Notes under the pieces: generated by a model
The model's database searches: none
What the model was told of the DNA's origin: nothing
The model's input: only the letters and a program-made list of their open reading frames with translations
Origin: Desulfolithobacter dissulfuricans
GTDB lineage: Bacteria > Desulfobacterota > Desulfobulbia > Desulfobulbales > Desulfobulbaceae
Assembly: GCF_025998535.1 (NCBI RefSeq)
Contig: NZ_AP024233.1
Location: 1,152,217 to 1,216,216, forward strand
DNA length: 64,000 nucleotides
Direction of reading: 5' to 3'
Shown: positions 17,628 to 27,651 of the stretch, piece by piece
How the letters are laid out: each line of letters starts with the position of its first letter
Numbering within the stretch: the first letter of the stretch is position 1
Position numbers and translations under genes: made by a program

Positions 17628-18880
17628 ATGGCAGACCTGGAACACGTTGATCCTGATGTATACCGATTTATCCAGTATGAGCTGGAACGCCAGACCAATC
17701 AGCTGGAACTGATTGCCTCGGAAAATATTGTCTCCCAGGCTGTGCTTGAGGCCCAGGGATCGATTTTCACCAACAAGTACGCCGAGGGCTACCCCAACCG
17801 GCGTTACTATGGAGGCTGCGATTATGCCGACGAGGTGGAATCCATCGCGGTCCGTCGGGCAAAGGAGATCTTTGACGCGGAATACGCCAATGTCCAGCCC
17901 CATTCCGGCAGCCAGGCCAACATGGCGGTCTACTTTGCCACTCTGAAGCCCGGGGATAAGGTCCTGGGCATGGACCTGGCCCATGGCGGCCATCTCACCC
18001 ACGGGGCCTCGGTCAGTTTTTCCGGCCAGCTGTTCAACTTCATTTCCTACGGGGTTGACCGGGAAACCGAGACCATCAATATGGAAGAGGTGGAGCGTAT
18101 CGCCTTTGAAAACCGGCCCAAAATGATCGTCGCCGGGGCCTCGGCCTATCCCAGGGTGATCGATTTCGAGGGCTTTCGGCGGATCGCCGATCAGATCGGG
18201 CCCTCTTCATGGTGGATATGGCGCACATCGCCGGCCTGGTCGCCGCAGGGGTCCACCCTTCACCGGTTCCCTATGCCGACTTTGTCACCTCCACCACTCA
18301 CAAAACCCTGCGCGGGCCGCGCGGCGGACTCATCCTGGCCCGGGAGAAATATGCCAAGAGTCTGGACAGCAAGATTTTTCCCGGTATCCAGGGCGGTCCC
18401 CTGGTCCACGTGATCGCTGCCAAGGCCGTGGCCTTCAAGGAGGCCATGCATCAGTCCTTCAGGGAATACCAGCAGCAGGTGGTGGTCAATGCCAGGGTCC
18501 TGGCCGACCGGCTGAAGGAGCATGGATTCCGCATCGTTTCCGGGGGCACGGATAACCACCTCCTGCTGGTGGATCTGCAGAACAAGAATATCACCGGCAA
18601 GGAAGCGGAGGAACTGCTTGAGGATGCCGGACTGACCGTCAACAAGAACGCCATTCCCTTTGACACCCAGTCCCGTTTCGTCACCGGTGGCATCCGTATC
18701 GGGACGCCGGCCGTGACCACCCGGGGGCTGAAGGAAAAGGAGATGGTACGGATTGCTGACTGGATCAACCGGGTCATCACCTCTCGTGATGTGGCTGAGC
18801 TGGCCAGGATCCGCCAGGAGGTCCGGGCACTCTGCGATCAGCTGCCCCTCTATCCCGAGATTGACCGGGTTGAAGTGTAG
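17628..18880 (+). CDS. glyA: Serine hydroxymethyltransferase, interrupted by one frameshift
   Basis: Frame one encodes residues 1 to about 190 (to RIADQIG); frame two resumes with [16 protein letters not shown]. The break is at GGG 18198-18200. One extra G restores the conserved [14 protein letters not shown] and gives 417 residues, the length of E. coli GlyA. The second part holds the PLP-binding Lys in [14 protein letters not shown]. The enzyme converts serine and THF to glycine and 5,10-methylene-THF and is normally essential; an assembly error is the likely cause. Confidence 0.9.
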
Positions 18881-18948
18881 GCTGTCCTCCATTACGCTGA
18901 TCCGGATCGGGAGCGGCAGGAACGGTAAGCTACTCAGGTGCAATACCC

Positions 18949-19437
18949 ATGAAATGTCCATACTGCGGTCATCTTGATAACCGGGTTATCGATTCGCGAC
19001 TGAACAAGGATAAGACCATCACCCGGCGCCGCCGGGCCTGTGCCGCCTGCAAGCAGCGTTTCACCACCTATGAACGTATCGAGGTCATGCTGCCCATGCT
19101 GGTGAAAAAAGACGGGCGCCGCGAGCCCTGGGACCGGGGAAAGATCGTTACCGGTCTGGAGAAGGCCTGTGAAAAGAGGCCGGTGAGTATGGCGGATATC
19201 GACCGGTTCGTGGATGCCATCGAAGGCAAGCTCCAGGATGTGGGCGGCAAGGAGATCCCCACCACCACCATCGGCGAATGGGTCATGGAGGCCCTGCCGG
19301 AACTGGACGAAGTGGCCTATGTCCGCTTTGCCTCGGTTTACCGTCAGTTCAAGGACGTGAACGAATTCATGGATGAGCTCAAACATTTTCTCGGCGATCG
19401 AACCACCGGTGACGGAGAGGTGTCTGCTGGCAAGTGA
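18949..19437 (+). CDS. nrdR: Transcriptional repressor NrdR
   Basis: The 162-residue protein has the N-terminal zinc ribbon (C3, C6, C31, C34), followed by RFTTYERIE and the ATP-cone domain. NrdR represses ribonucleotide reductase genes in response to (d)ATP. glyA-nrdR-ribD is a common order. Its stop overlaps the ribD GTG start. Confidence 0.95.
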   Translation: MKCPYCGHLDNRVIDSRLNKDKTITRRRRACAACKQRFTTYERIEVMLPMLVKKDGRREPWDRGKIVTGLEKACEKRPVSMADIDRFVDAIEGKLQDVGGKEIPTTTIGEWVMEALPELDEVAYVRFASVYRQFKDVNEFMDELKHFLGDRTTGDGEVSAGK

Positions 19438-20539
19438 GTATACAGGAAGACGAAATCTTCATGCAGATGGCCCTGGCCGAGGCGGTCCGGGGCTGGGCAG
19501 AACGTCTCCCAATCCCTGTGTCGGGGCCGTGGTGGTGCGCGATGGCGAAGTGGTCGGCCGTGGTTATCACCGCAAAGCCGGCACACCCCACGCCGAGGTG
19601 CATGCCCTGACAGATGCCGGCGAGCGGAGCCGCGGGGCCACCATCTATGTTACCCTGGAGCCGTGTAACCACACCGGACGCACTCCGCCCTGCAGCCGGG
19701 CCATTCTCGAGGCGGGAATCCGCCGGGTGGTGATCGGCATGCTCGATCCCCATGGCCTTGCCGGTGGCGGGGCTGCTTTTCTGGCCTCCCGGGGGCTTGA
19801 GGTGACTACCGGTATCCTGGAGAAGCGCTGCCGGGAGATCAACTATCCCTTTATCAAGCACGTGACTACCGGTCTGCCCTGGGTGGTCATGAAGGCAGCC
19901 ATGAGCCTGGATGGGCGGATAAGCTATCTTCCCGGCGGGGGTGGACGTATCACCGGGCCCGAGGCCGGTCACTCTGTCCACCGGCTGCGCGACCGGTTCG
20001 ATGCCATTTTGATCGGCGCCGCCACCGCCCGGATCGATAATCCCTCCCTGACCACCCGGCTGGAGGGGGCCAAGGGGCGGGATCCCCTCCGGGTGATTCT
20101 GGATTCCAACCTGTCACTCTCCCCGGAGGCTCATCTTTTCAACCTCGACTCCCCGGCTCAGACCTGGATTTTCTGTCGCGCCGAGGCCCCGGCGGAAAAA
20201 GAACAGCGGCTCGCCGAGGCAGGGGCGGTTGTCCACCGGGTGGCCAGCGATGGTGAGGGCCGCCTGGTACCGGAGGAGGTCCTCAAGGTTCTGGGTCGCA
20301 GTGATATCACCTCGGTACTGGTGGAAGGCGGCAGCCGGATCCACGGCTCGTTTCTGGGCCACTCCCTGGTGGACCAGGTCTATCTTTTCATGGCGCCCTT
20401 TTTCATCGGCGACCAGGGAACCCCGCTCCTGCAGGGCTACAGTTTTCCCGCCACCGGTGAACCTCTGCGTCTGCGTGACATGACAGTGGAAAGGGTCGGG
20501 GAGGATGTGCTGATCCAGGGGCTGCTCACCACCGTTTGA
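19434..20539 (+). CDS. ribD: Riboflavin biosynthesis deaminase/reductase RibD, one frameshift
   Basis: A GTG start at 19434 overlaps nrdR (GTGA) and encodes [18 protein letters not shown]. The frame then breaks near GGG 19495-19497. One added G restores [15 protein letters not shown] and yields 368 residues, close to E. coli RibD (367). The deaminase zinc motifs are HAE ([10 protein letters not shown]) and [11 protein letters not shown]; the reductase half begins near residue 147 ([15 protein letters not shown]). It performs two steps of riboflavin synthesis. ribE/ribBA are not in the window. Confidence 0.9.
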
Positions 20540-20566
20540 TCATCTGCAAAAAAACAAAAAACTATG

Positions 20567-20738
20567 TGATTACCACCAATCTTTGGCATTGAAACCGGTG
20601 TCGGGCCTCGCTTGTTTCACGGGACGCCATAAACCCGTCCCTGGGGGCTTGACTGTGGCCATCCAGGCCACAGACACCCGTGCAACAAGCAAGCCCCGAC
20701 ACCTTCATCCATCGAAGGCTGAATTTCAGTGGTAATCA
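20567..20738. repeat. Palindromic intergenic element, copy A (172 bp)
   Basis: Ends are a perfect 10-bp inverted repeat TGATTACCAC/GTGGTAATCA. Inside, 20597-20622 pairs with 20678-20703 (23 of 26 positions). The central loop carries two further hairpins (GGGACG/CGTCCC and CTGTGGCC/GGCCACAG). It lies between convergent ribD and the ParB-like gene. It has no coding capacity. A second full copy is at 33483-33652 and a solo end is at 3350-3381. Confidence 0.9.
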
Positions 20739-20796
20739 GAAAAAACAAAAAAACTACTCTTTCGCCCTGTCTTTCCTCAAAGCCTGCGTCCGGTTC

Positions 20797-21756
20797 TCAC
20801 CCTGCCTGGTCTTCAGCCATTATTTTTCCGATTTTCTTCCAGAAGGTTTCCGCTCCCTGCCTGGTAGTAAAGGCAAACCGCAGCCAGGTGGTTTCATCTT
20901 CAAAGGATGTGGTGTGCTGGACCTCCACGTGGGGCGGCAGGTCAAGACGCTGGCAGAAGGATTTGAACTCACGCTGGGCCTCCACCAGGCGGGGATGGGC
21001 CTGGTTGTGGAGCCAGTCGAGCAGGGAAGAGGCCAGCTGCGGAATGTTGGCCTCCTCTCCCGGCCGTGGCCAGCGGGACAGTATGTCACCAACTGGTACC
21101 CCGTTTCTTCTGGCCAGGTCCACGGCCAGGGTGACAACCCGCTGCTGCTTGGATCCCCCGAGCCTGAGTTCGGTGATGAGTGAAACCAGCGCCATCCGTT
21201 CCTCCGGGGAGAGCTGGAGGAGCTGTCTGACGATCCTCGGGTTGACCAGATTACTGTGGAGGGCGGCCTGGATCGGTTCCTCCAGGGCCAGGCACTGGAG
21301 GAGTTCATCGAGGACATGGGGCCTGGGCTTAAGGCCCAGGAGAGGTAGCAGGGTGACGGCCTCCTCCGGCGCCATCTGGTCCAGGAGTTTGTGGAAGAAG
21401 ATCGCCTGTTCGACCAGGGACAGCGAACTGCCGATCAGGGCGTGGCGCAGGAGGGTGGCAAATATCTGCAGCGGTTCCAGGGCGGGAGAAAGGACAAACC
21501 CGTAAAGATTCTTCGGAGCCGGCCCGGTCTGTAGCAGGGCCAGGATCCGTTTCCGCCCCGAAACAATACGGTACCCTCCCGCTTCCTTTTCCTGGAGCAG
21601 CGGAGGCTGAAGCAGTCCGAACCGGGCAATATCCAGGCACAGCTCCCTGTCCGGATCTCTGAAGTCGGGTAGATTGAGGTTGTAGTGCAGATCGTCGGGA
21701 TCAATGGTCGCCAGGGCGATGTGTCTCAGTTGGGGCCAGGCATGCATGATGGTCAC
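20797..21756 (-). CDS. Solitary ParB/Spo0J-like nuclease-fold protein
   Basis: The 319-residue protein has a ParB N-terminal-type segment, with a YNLNLP strand near 25, ELCLDIARFGLLQPPLL near 38-54 and YRIVSGRKRILAL near 61-73. The last resembles the ParB G-x-R-R box but with GRKR. An alpha-helical central part contains a weak HTH-like region (100-200). No ParA partner or obvious parS site is adjacent, so a role in chromosome partition is doubtful; other ParB-like proteins act as CTP switches or regulators. It faces ribD convergently across repeat copy A and lies downstream of the IHF-like gene on the same strand. Confidence 0.75.
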   Translation of the reverse strand: MTIMHAWPQLRHIALATIDPDDLHYNLNLPDFRDPDRELCLDIARFGLLQPPLLQEKEAGGYRIVSGRKRILALLQTGPAPKNLYGFVLSPALEPLQIFATLLRHALIGSSLSLVEQAIFFHKLLDQMAPEEAVTLLPLLGLKPRPHVLDELLQCLALEEPIQAALHSNLVNPRIVRQLLQLSPEERMALVSLITELRLGGSKQQRVVTLAVDLARRNGVPVGDILSRWPRPGEEANIPQLASSLLDWLHNQAHPRLVEAQREFKSFCQRLDLPPHVEVQHTTSFEDETTWLRFAFTTRQGAETFWKKIGKIMAEDQAG

Positions 21757-21792
21757 TTTCTACCGGTACTTTTCAAAGATGTGTGGGCCGAC

Positions 21793-21826
21793 AAAAGAAA
21801 GGCGGGCACCATGACTGGTGCCCGCC
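21793..21826 (-). terminator. Rho-independent terminator of the IHF/HU gene
   Basis: A 10-bp stem GGCGGGCACC/GGTGCCCGCC with a 6-nt loop. On the minus strand it is followed by TTTCTTTTGT. It ends transcription 25 bases after the HU-family stop codon. Confidence 0.85.
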
Positions 21827-21850
21827 CTGTATTCAGGAACCGGTCAGGCT

Positions 21851-22138
21851 CTACTGGTTGTTGATCTTGGCCCGGAGAATGCCCGAGGGTTTGAAAGTCA
21901 CCACCCGTCTTGCTTCCAGGGTCAACTCATCACCGGTCTGTGGATTTCTGCCGCGCCGGGCTTTCTTGTCTTTGACGTTGAACTTGCCAAATCCGCTCAG
22001 CAGAAGATCCTCACCGTTGATCAGAGCGTTCTTGGATATGGCAAGGAAGGTTTCCACGGATGCCGTGGCCTGGGCCTTGGTCAGGGTCGGATGATTTTTG
22101 TATACCTGCTGGACAAGATCTGCTTTGGTCAGAGTCAT
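21851..22138 (-). CDS. HU/IHF-family DNA-binding protein (IHF alpha-like)
   Basis: The 95-residue basic protein begins MTLTKADLVQQVY, the start typical of IHF alpha. It has the beta-arm region ARRGRNPQTGDELTLEARR with the conserved Pro in the intercalating loop. It bends DNA. If it acts as IHF it would help sigma-54 promoters such as the one at 55034 in this window; that link is an inference. It has its own terminator. Confidence 0.92.
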   Translation of the reverse strand: MTLTKADLVQQVYKNHPTLTKAQATASVETFLAISKNALINGEDLLLSGFGKFNVKDKKARRGRNPQTGDELTLEARRVVTFKPSGILRAKINNQ

Positions 22139-22222
22139 CGTTTAAGCCTCCAGGATGTCGCTTTTGTCTGATGGTGTCCTGTTCCGTGCCTGGTAGAGCT
22201 GCAATCGCCGTTGTCCGTAACT

Positions 22223-23581
<1,359 letters not shown>

Positions 23582-24790
23582 TTATCCAACCACACTGGCC
23601 ATCTTGAAGATGGGCAGGTACATGGCTATGACCAGACCGCCGATCATACCGCCAAGAAAGACCATCATAAACGGTTCAATCATGGCTGTCAGATTTTCCA
23701 CGGCCTGGTCCACTTCTTCGTCGTAGAAAACCGCTATTTTTTCCAGCATGGCGTCCAGGGCGCCAACAGATTCGCCGACATTGATCATTTGTACCACCAT
23801 ATTGGGAAAAACGCCAGTTTCTTCAAGTGGTTCTGCAATTGGTCGTCCCTCGGCGATGGCATCAATGGTCCGAAATACGGCCCGTTCCACGACTTTGTTG
23901 CCAGCGGTTCTGGCCACCACCTGCAGGGCATCGAGGATGGGAACGCCGCTCTGGAGCATGGTGGACAGCGTCCGGGTAAATTTGGCCACCGCGGTTTTAC
24001 GGATGAGCGGGCCGATAATCGGGGCGCGGAGAGCCATTGCATCGATCTTCAGGCGGCCTTTTTCCGTGGCATAGATTTTTTTGACAATAAAGGAAACTGC
24101 GATCATGCCTATGATCAGGTAATGGATATTACCCTTGGCAAAATTACTCAGGTTGACCACCATCTGGGTCGGCGCCGGGAGGGCGGAGCCGAAGTCCTGG
24201 AACATCTTTTCAAAAACCGGCACCACAAAGACCAGGATGACGATGAGGATGATGATGGAGATGCCCAGACAGATGGCGGGGTAGGTCATGGCACCCTTGA
24301 TCTTCTTCTGCAGGGCCATGGATTTTTCCTTGAACGAGGCCAGCCGGGACAGGATGGTGTCGAGGATACCGCCGAGTTCACCGGCCTCGATCATGTTGGT
24401 GTACAGGTTGTCAAACACCTTGGGGTGTTTGCGCATGGCGTCGGCCAGGGTGGTTCCTGTCTCGACGTCCTGCTGGATGCCGGCCAGTACCTTGCGAAAG
24501 GTCGGGTTGCTCTGCTGCCTGGCCAGGATCTGCAGACACTGGACCAGGGGCAGACCGGCATCGATCATGGTGGAGAGCTGCCTGGTGAAGATGACCACGT
24601 CCTTGCCGGTGACCTTGGGCTGGAACAGGGGGATATTTTCAAAGATATCCTTTGGTTTTTCCTTGATCTTGAGGTTCTGGATCCGCAACCGCTTGAGCTG
24701 GGCCCGCGCGGTGGCTTCGTCCGGGGCCTCTATTTCGCCCTTTCGTTTCTCACCGTAACTGTTCTTTCCCTTCCAGACGTAGACAGGCAT
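23582..24790 (-). CDS. pilC: Type IV pilus inner-membrane platform protein PilC (T2SF family)
   Basis: The 402-residue protein opens MPVYVWKGKNSYGEKRKGEIEA and has the two T2SF repeats, each followed by membrane segments (about 170-200, 220-240 and 375-395). LSTMIDAGLPLVQCL near 70 and LSTMLQSGVPILDALQV near 273 are the paired repeat signatures. PilC anchors the assembly ATPases of type IV pili or type II secretion. No pilB, pilT or pilin gene is adjacent. It lies immediately upstream of eno on the same strand. Confidence 0.93.
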   Translation of the reverse strand: MPVYVWKGKNSYGEKRKGEIEAPDEATARAQLKRLRIQNLKIKEKPKDIFENIPLFQPKVTGKDVVIFTRQLSTMIDAGLPLVQCLQILARQQSNPTFRKVLAGIQQDVETGTTLADAMRKHPKVFDNLYTNMIEAGELGGILDTILSRLASFKEKSMALQKKIKGAMTYPAICLGISIIILIVILVFVVPVFEKMFQDFGSALPAPTQMVVNLSNFAKGNIHYLIIGMIAVSFIVKKIYATEKGRLKIDAMALRAPIIGPLIRKTAVAKFTRTLSTMLQSGVPILDALQVVARTAGNKVVERAVFRTIDAIAEGRPIAEPLEETGVFPNMVVQMINVGESVGALDAMLEKIAVFYDEEVDQAVENLTAMIEPFMMVFLGGMIGGLVIAMYLPIFKMASVVG

Positions 24791-24849
24791 AAACTGCTCC
24801 AGAAAGTTTCCGCCCGGGAGTTCTGTGCGGCGAAAACCGATATATTTTG

Positions 24850-24878
24850 TTGACAGAAGAGGGAAATAGCTTTATAGA
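24850..24878 (+). promoter_or_regulatory. Sigma-70 promoter for the PxxKW gene
   Basis: TTGACA (24850-24855) and TATAGA (24873-24878) are separated by exactly 17 bases. The predicted transcript would have a leader of roughly 100 nt before the 24983 start. It also lies just upstream of pilC, which is divergent. Confidence 0.75.
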
Positions 24879-24982
24879 ATGTTCCTTCATTCCGGTGGGC
24901 AAATTCCACAGTATATGATATTGTATGGAAGAAATTTTTCTGATTCAAGAAAAAGGTAATATTTTTTCAGGAGGTTGGCGAT

Positions 24983-25228
24983 ATGCAGGCCAGTGAGGCA
25001 ATAAGATATAGCGAGGGACCGTTTCAGCCGGTCATTGATAAATGTGAAGGTTGTGAGCGTGTTGTTGAGGAAAACGACACAAAATACTGCAGGGTCTATA
25101 TCAAGCCGGAGGCCAAGTGGCGGCTGGGGATCTGCAATTTCGCCACCCACGCCAAACCGGAGATTAAGGTGGTCAAGGTTCGGATCAATCCGCTCAAGGC
25201 GTCCAAGCGCGCATCCCGACGCCGGTAA
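24983..25228 (+). CDS. PxxKW family cysteine-rich protein
   Basis: The 81-residue protein has C21, C24, C36 and C51 and the eponymous P-x-x-K-W at 42-46, followed by LGICNFATH. This small family is, as far as I know, largely restricted to Desulfobacterota. The four Cys could bind zinc or an FeS cluster. The C-terminus is Arg/Lys-rich. AGGAGG lies upstream of the ATG, it has its own sigma-70 promoter and terminator, and it is therefore monocistronic. Function unknown. Confidence 0.9.
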   Translation: MQASEAIRYSEGPFQPVIDKCEGCERVVEENDTKYCRVYIKPEAKWRLGICNFATHAKPEIKVVKVRINPLKASKRASRRR

Positions 25229-25299
25229 GACAGTCTCTGTACTGCTTTATCTCCTCCATCCTTCCACCGGGAAGTTCGGAGTAGATCAGTATCCGCCAA

Positions 25300-25338
25300 G
25301 GGTCCCTGCTGGAGAACCGGCAGGGACCCTGTCTTTTT
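25300..25338 (+). terminator. Rho-independent terminator after the PxxKW gene
   Basis: A perfect 10-bp stem GGGTCCCTGC/GCAGGGACCC with a 10-nt loop, followed by TGTCTTTTT. Confidence 0.88.
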
Positions 25339-25367
25339 CCCGGTTCCGCGGGATTATTTTTGTATCA

Positions 25368-26678
25368 TTATTTTCTTCCCACCCCCGTATACCGGAATCC
25401 CAGGCTGTGCATCTGTTCCGGCTCGTAGACGTTTCTCAGGTCGATGAATACCGGGGAACGCAACAGCTCACGTATCCTTTCCAGATCCAGGGCCCGGTAC
25501 TGGTTCCACTCGGTCATCAGGACTACTCCGTCCGCATCCTCGCAGGCCTCGTAGGCATTGGCCACGTACTCGATCTCTGGTGGTAGATATTTCTTCGCCT
25601 CCTCGATTCCCTTGGGGTCATGGGCTTTTATCCGCGCTCCTTTTTCCAGCAGAGCCGGGAGGATGGTCGCAGCCGGGGCCTCGCGCATGTCATCGGTCTC
25701 AGGCTTGAATGTCAGTCCCAGGACCGCCAGGGTCTTGCCGGCCTCGGAGCCGCCGAGCATGTCCCTGATCTTTTTGACCATCCGGGCCTTCTGGGCGGCG
25801 TTGACCTCCACCGCTGCCTCGACGATCCGCACGCTTTCACCGCATTCCTGGGCAATACGCATCAGGGCCAGGGTGTCCTTGGGAAAGCACGACCCGCCGT
25901 AGCCAGGGCCGGGATGGAGGAATTTGTTGCCGATCCGTCCGTCCATGCCGATACCCTTGGCCAGCGCTGCCACGTCGGCCCCCACTGCCTCGCAGACCGT
26001 GGCCATCTCGTTGATGAAGCTGATCTTGATCGCCAGAAAGGCGTTGGCCGCATACTTGGTCAACTCCGCGGTTTCTATGTCCGTACAGACAATGGGGGTC
26101 TCCCGGAGGTAGAGGGGTTTGTAGATGTCCCGCAGCACCTGCTCGGCCTTTCGGTTCTCCACCCCGATGACCACCCGGTCCGGGCGCATGAAGTCGTTGA
26201 TCGCCGCCCCCTCCCGGAGAAATTCCGGATTGGAGGCCACGTCAAAGGAGGCCACGGGGTTTTCTTCACCGATGATGCGGCTGACCTGACGGGCCGTCCC
26301 CACCGGGACCGTGGATTTGTCAACGATCACCGTGTATCCCTGCAGGTGGGCGGCCAGTTCTCGGGCCGCCGAATAGATATAGGTCAGATCGGCATAGCCG
26401 TCACCCCGCCGGGAGGAGGGGGTGCCAACGGCAATGAAGATGGCCTCGGCCTCCGGCACGGCCTCGGCAAGATCGGTGGTGAAGTGGAGTCTTCCCTCGC
26501 CGACGTTTTTAGCTACTAGTGTGTCGAGACCTGGTTCGTAGATCGGGATCTGGCCATTCTTGAGACTGGCGATCTTTTCCTCGATCTTGTCCACGCAGGT
26601 GACATTGTGGCCGAACTCGGCAAAACAGGTTCCGGTGACAAGACCGACATATCCGGTTCCGATCATGGTGATGTTCAT
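25368..26678 (-). CDS. UDP-glucose 6-dehydrogenase
   Basis: The 436-residue enzyme has the NAD-binding MNITMIGTGYVGLVTG start, the catalytic Cys in GYGGSCFPKDTLAL near 260, and the C-terminal UDP-binding domain (LGLTFKPETDDMREAPA near 315). It oxidises UDP-glucose to UDP-glucuronate for capsule, LPS or exopolysaccharide. It is a single gene with no glycan neighbours here. Length is typical of bacterial Ugd/TuaD. Confidence 0.95.
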   Translation of the reverse strand: MNITMIGTGYVGLVTGTCFAEFGHNVTCVDKIEEKIASLKNGQIPIYEPGLDTLVAKNVGEGRLHFTTDLAEAVPEAEAIFIAVGTPSSRRGDGYADLTYIYSAARELAAHLQGYTVIVDKSTVPVGTARQVSRIIGEENPVASFDVASNPEFLREGAAINDFMRPDRVVIGVENRKAEQVLRDIYKPLYLRETPIVCTDIETAELTKYAANAFLAIKISFINEMATVCEAVGADVAALAKGIGMDGRIGNKFLHPGPGYGGSCFPKDTLALMRIAQECGESVRIVEAAVEVNAAQKARMVKKIRDMLGGSEAGKTLAVLGLTFKPETDDMREAPAATILPALLEKGARIKAHDPKGIEEAKKYLPPEIEYVANAYEACEDADGVVLMTEWNQYRALDLERIRELLRSPVFIDLRNVYEPEQMHSLGFRYTGVGRK

Positions 26679-26713
26679 GTTCTCTTCCTTTTCTTCTGGT
26701 TAGCTTAAGGCCA

Positions 26714-26909
26714 CCTTGAAAAATTGTATTTCGGAGTCTCGCAGGCTCGCTTACCTCGTCCGATCTCTGCGTCCCAGCAGATAAGCGAAGACTTCGAAAT
26801 GAAAAATGCTCACATATGCTTAATATGCTGCGCTTTTCGCTGAACAGTCAAGCTGTCCGGCTAATTTTACTGTTCCTTGATCGTGAACGAACATCCTAAT
26901 TTTTCAAGG
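26714..26909. repeat. 196-bp intergenic element with terminal inverted repeats (MITE-like)
   Basis: Termini are a perfect 12-bp inverted repeat CCTTGAAAAATT/AATTTTTCAAGG. Nested pairings include ATTTCGGAGTCT against AGACTTCGAAAT, and GAACAGT against ACTGTTC. No ORF of note. It lies between ugd and the YggS gene, both on the minus strand. Its left arm contains, on the minus strand, GTAAGCGA...GAGACTCCG, a motif that also occurs in the tandem repeat at 44677-44726. Confidence 0.75.
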
Positions 26910-26964
26910 CACCCTTTTGGGATGGGGAAAGTGTTCCCGGGCATTAGACGATGCCGGAGCCTGG

Positions 26965-27651
26965 TCAGGGTCGGGGCCCGAAGATCGCCGTTCCCACCCG
27001 GACCAGGGTGGCGCCTTCTTCGATGGCCACGGGAAAATCCCGGGACATACCCATGGAGAGCTCCACCCGGCTGTTGTCGGCAAAGAGATCCTTGTCCCTG
27101 AGTTCCCGGGCAAGCTGGCATAGAGACCTGAAAAAAGGTCTGCTTTCCTCGGGATCAGTGGTGTAGGGCGGCATGGTCATCAGGCCGCGCAACCGCAGAG
27201 ACGGCAGGGTGGCGACATCCCTGGCCAACTCTTCGAGGTTTTCGGGCAGTACGCCGGCCTTCTGTGGTTCCCGGCCCACGTTGACCTGGAGCAGGATGTC
27301 CAGGCTGCGGCCCAAGGCTTTGGCATGTCGGTCCAGGGCGCGGGCGATTTTCAGCCGGTCCACGGTTTCCACCATGGTAAAGAGCTCGGCCGCCTGCCTG
27401 GCCTTGTTGCTCTGGAGGTGGCCGATGAAGTGGAAACGGCCCCTGTCGCCCAGCTGTTCTATCTTCTCCCTGGCCTCCTGCAGGTAATTTTCACCAAAGA
27501 GCTCCTGGCCACAGTCCAGGGCTTCAAGTATCCGCTCCAGTCCCTGGCGCTTGGAAACCGCTACCAGGCGCACGGACTGTGGGTCCCGGCCGGCGCGGAC
27601 AGCAGCCTCTTCAATCTGCCTGTATATGGTTTTCAGGTTGTCGCAAATCAT
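26965..27651 (-). CDS. YggS-family pyridoxal phosphate homeostasis protein
   Basis: The 228-residue protein has the PLP-binding Lys34 in LVAVSKRQ, followed by FGENYLQEA near 52, FHFIGHLQSNKAR near 73 and the C-terminal ELSMGMSRDFPVAIEEGATLVRVGTAIFG. This is the YggS/PROSC fold-type III family, which buffers intracellular PLP. It overlaps the upstream TatD gene by four bases, so the two are cotranscribed. Confidence 0.95.
   Translation of the reverse strand: MICDNLKTIYRQIEEAAVRAGRDPQSVRLVAVSKRQGLERILEALDCGQELFGENYLQEAREKIEQLGDRGRFHFIGHLQSNKARQAAELFTMVETVDRLKIARALDRHAKALGRSLDILLQVNVGREPQKAGVLPENLEELARDVATLPSLRLRGLMTMPPYTTDPEESRPFFRSLCQLARELRDKDLFADNSRVELSMGMSRDFPVAIEEGATLVRVGTAIFGPRP

Noticed and set aside
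18209-18880. Separate glyA-like gene
   Set aside because: Lacks the N-terminal part and follows directly from the first frame; it is the second part of glyA.
24887-25150. 87-codon minus-strand frame opposite the PxxKW gene
   Set aside because: Antisense to a gene with promoter, RBS and terminator.
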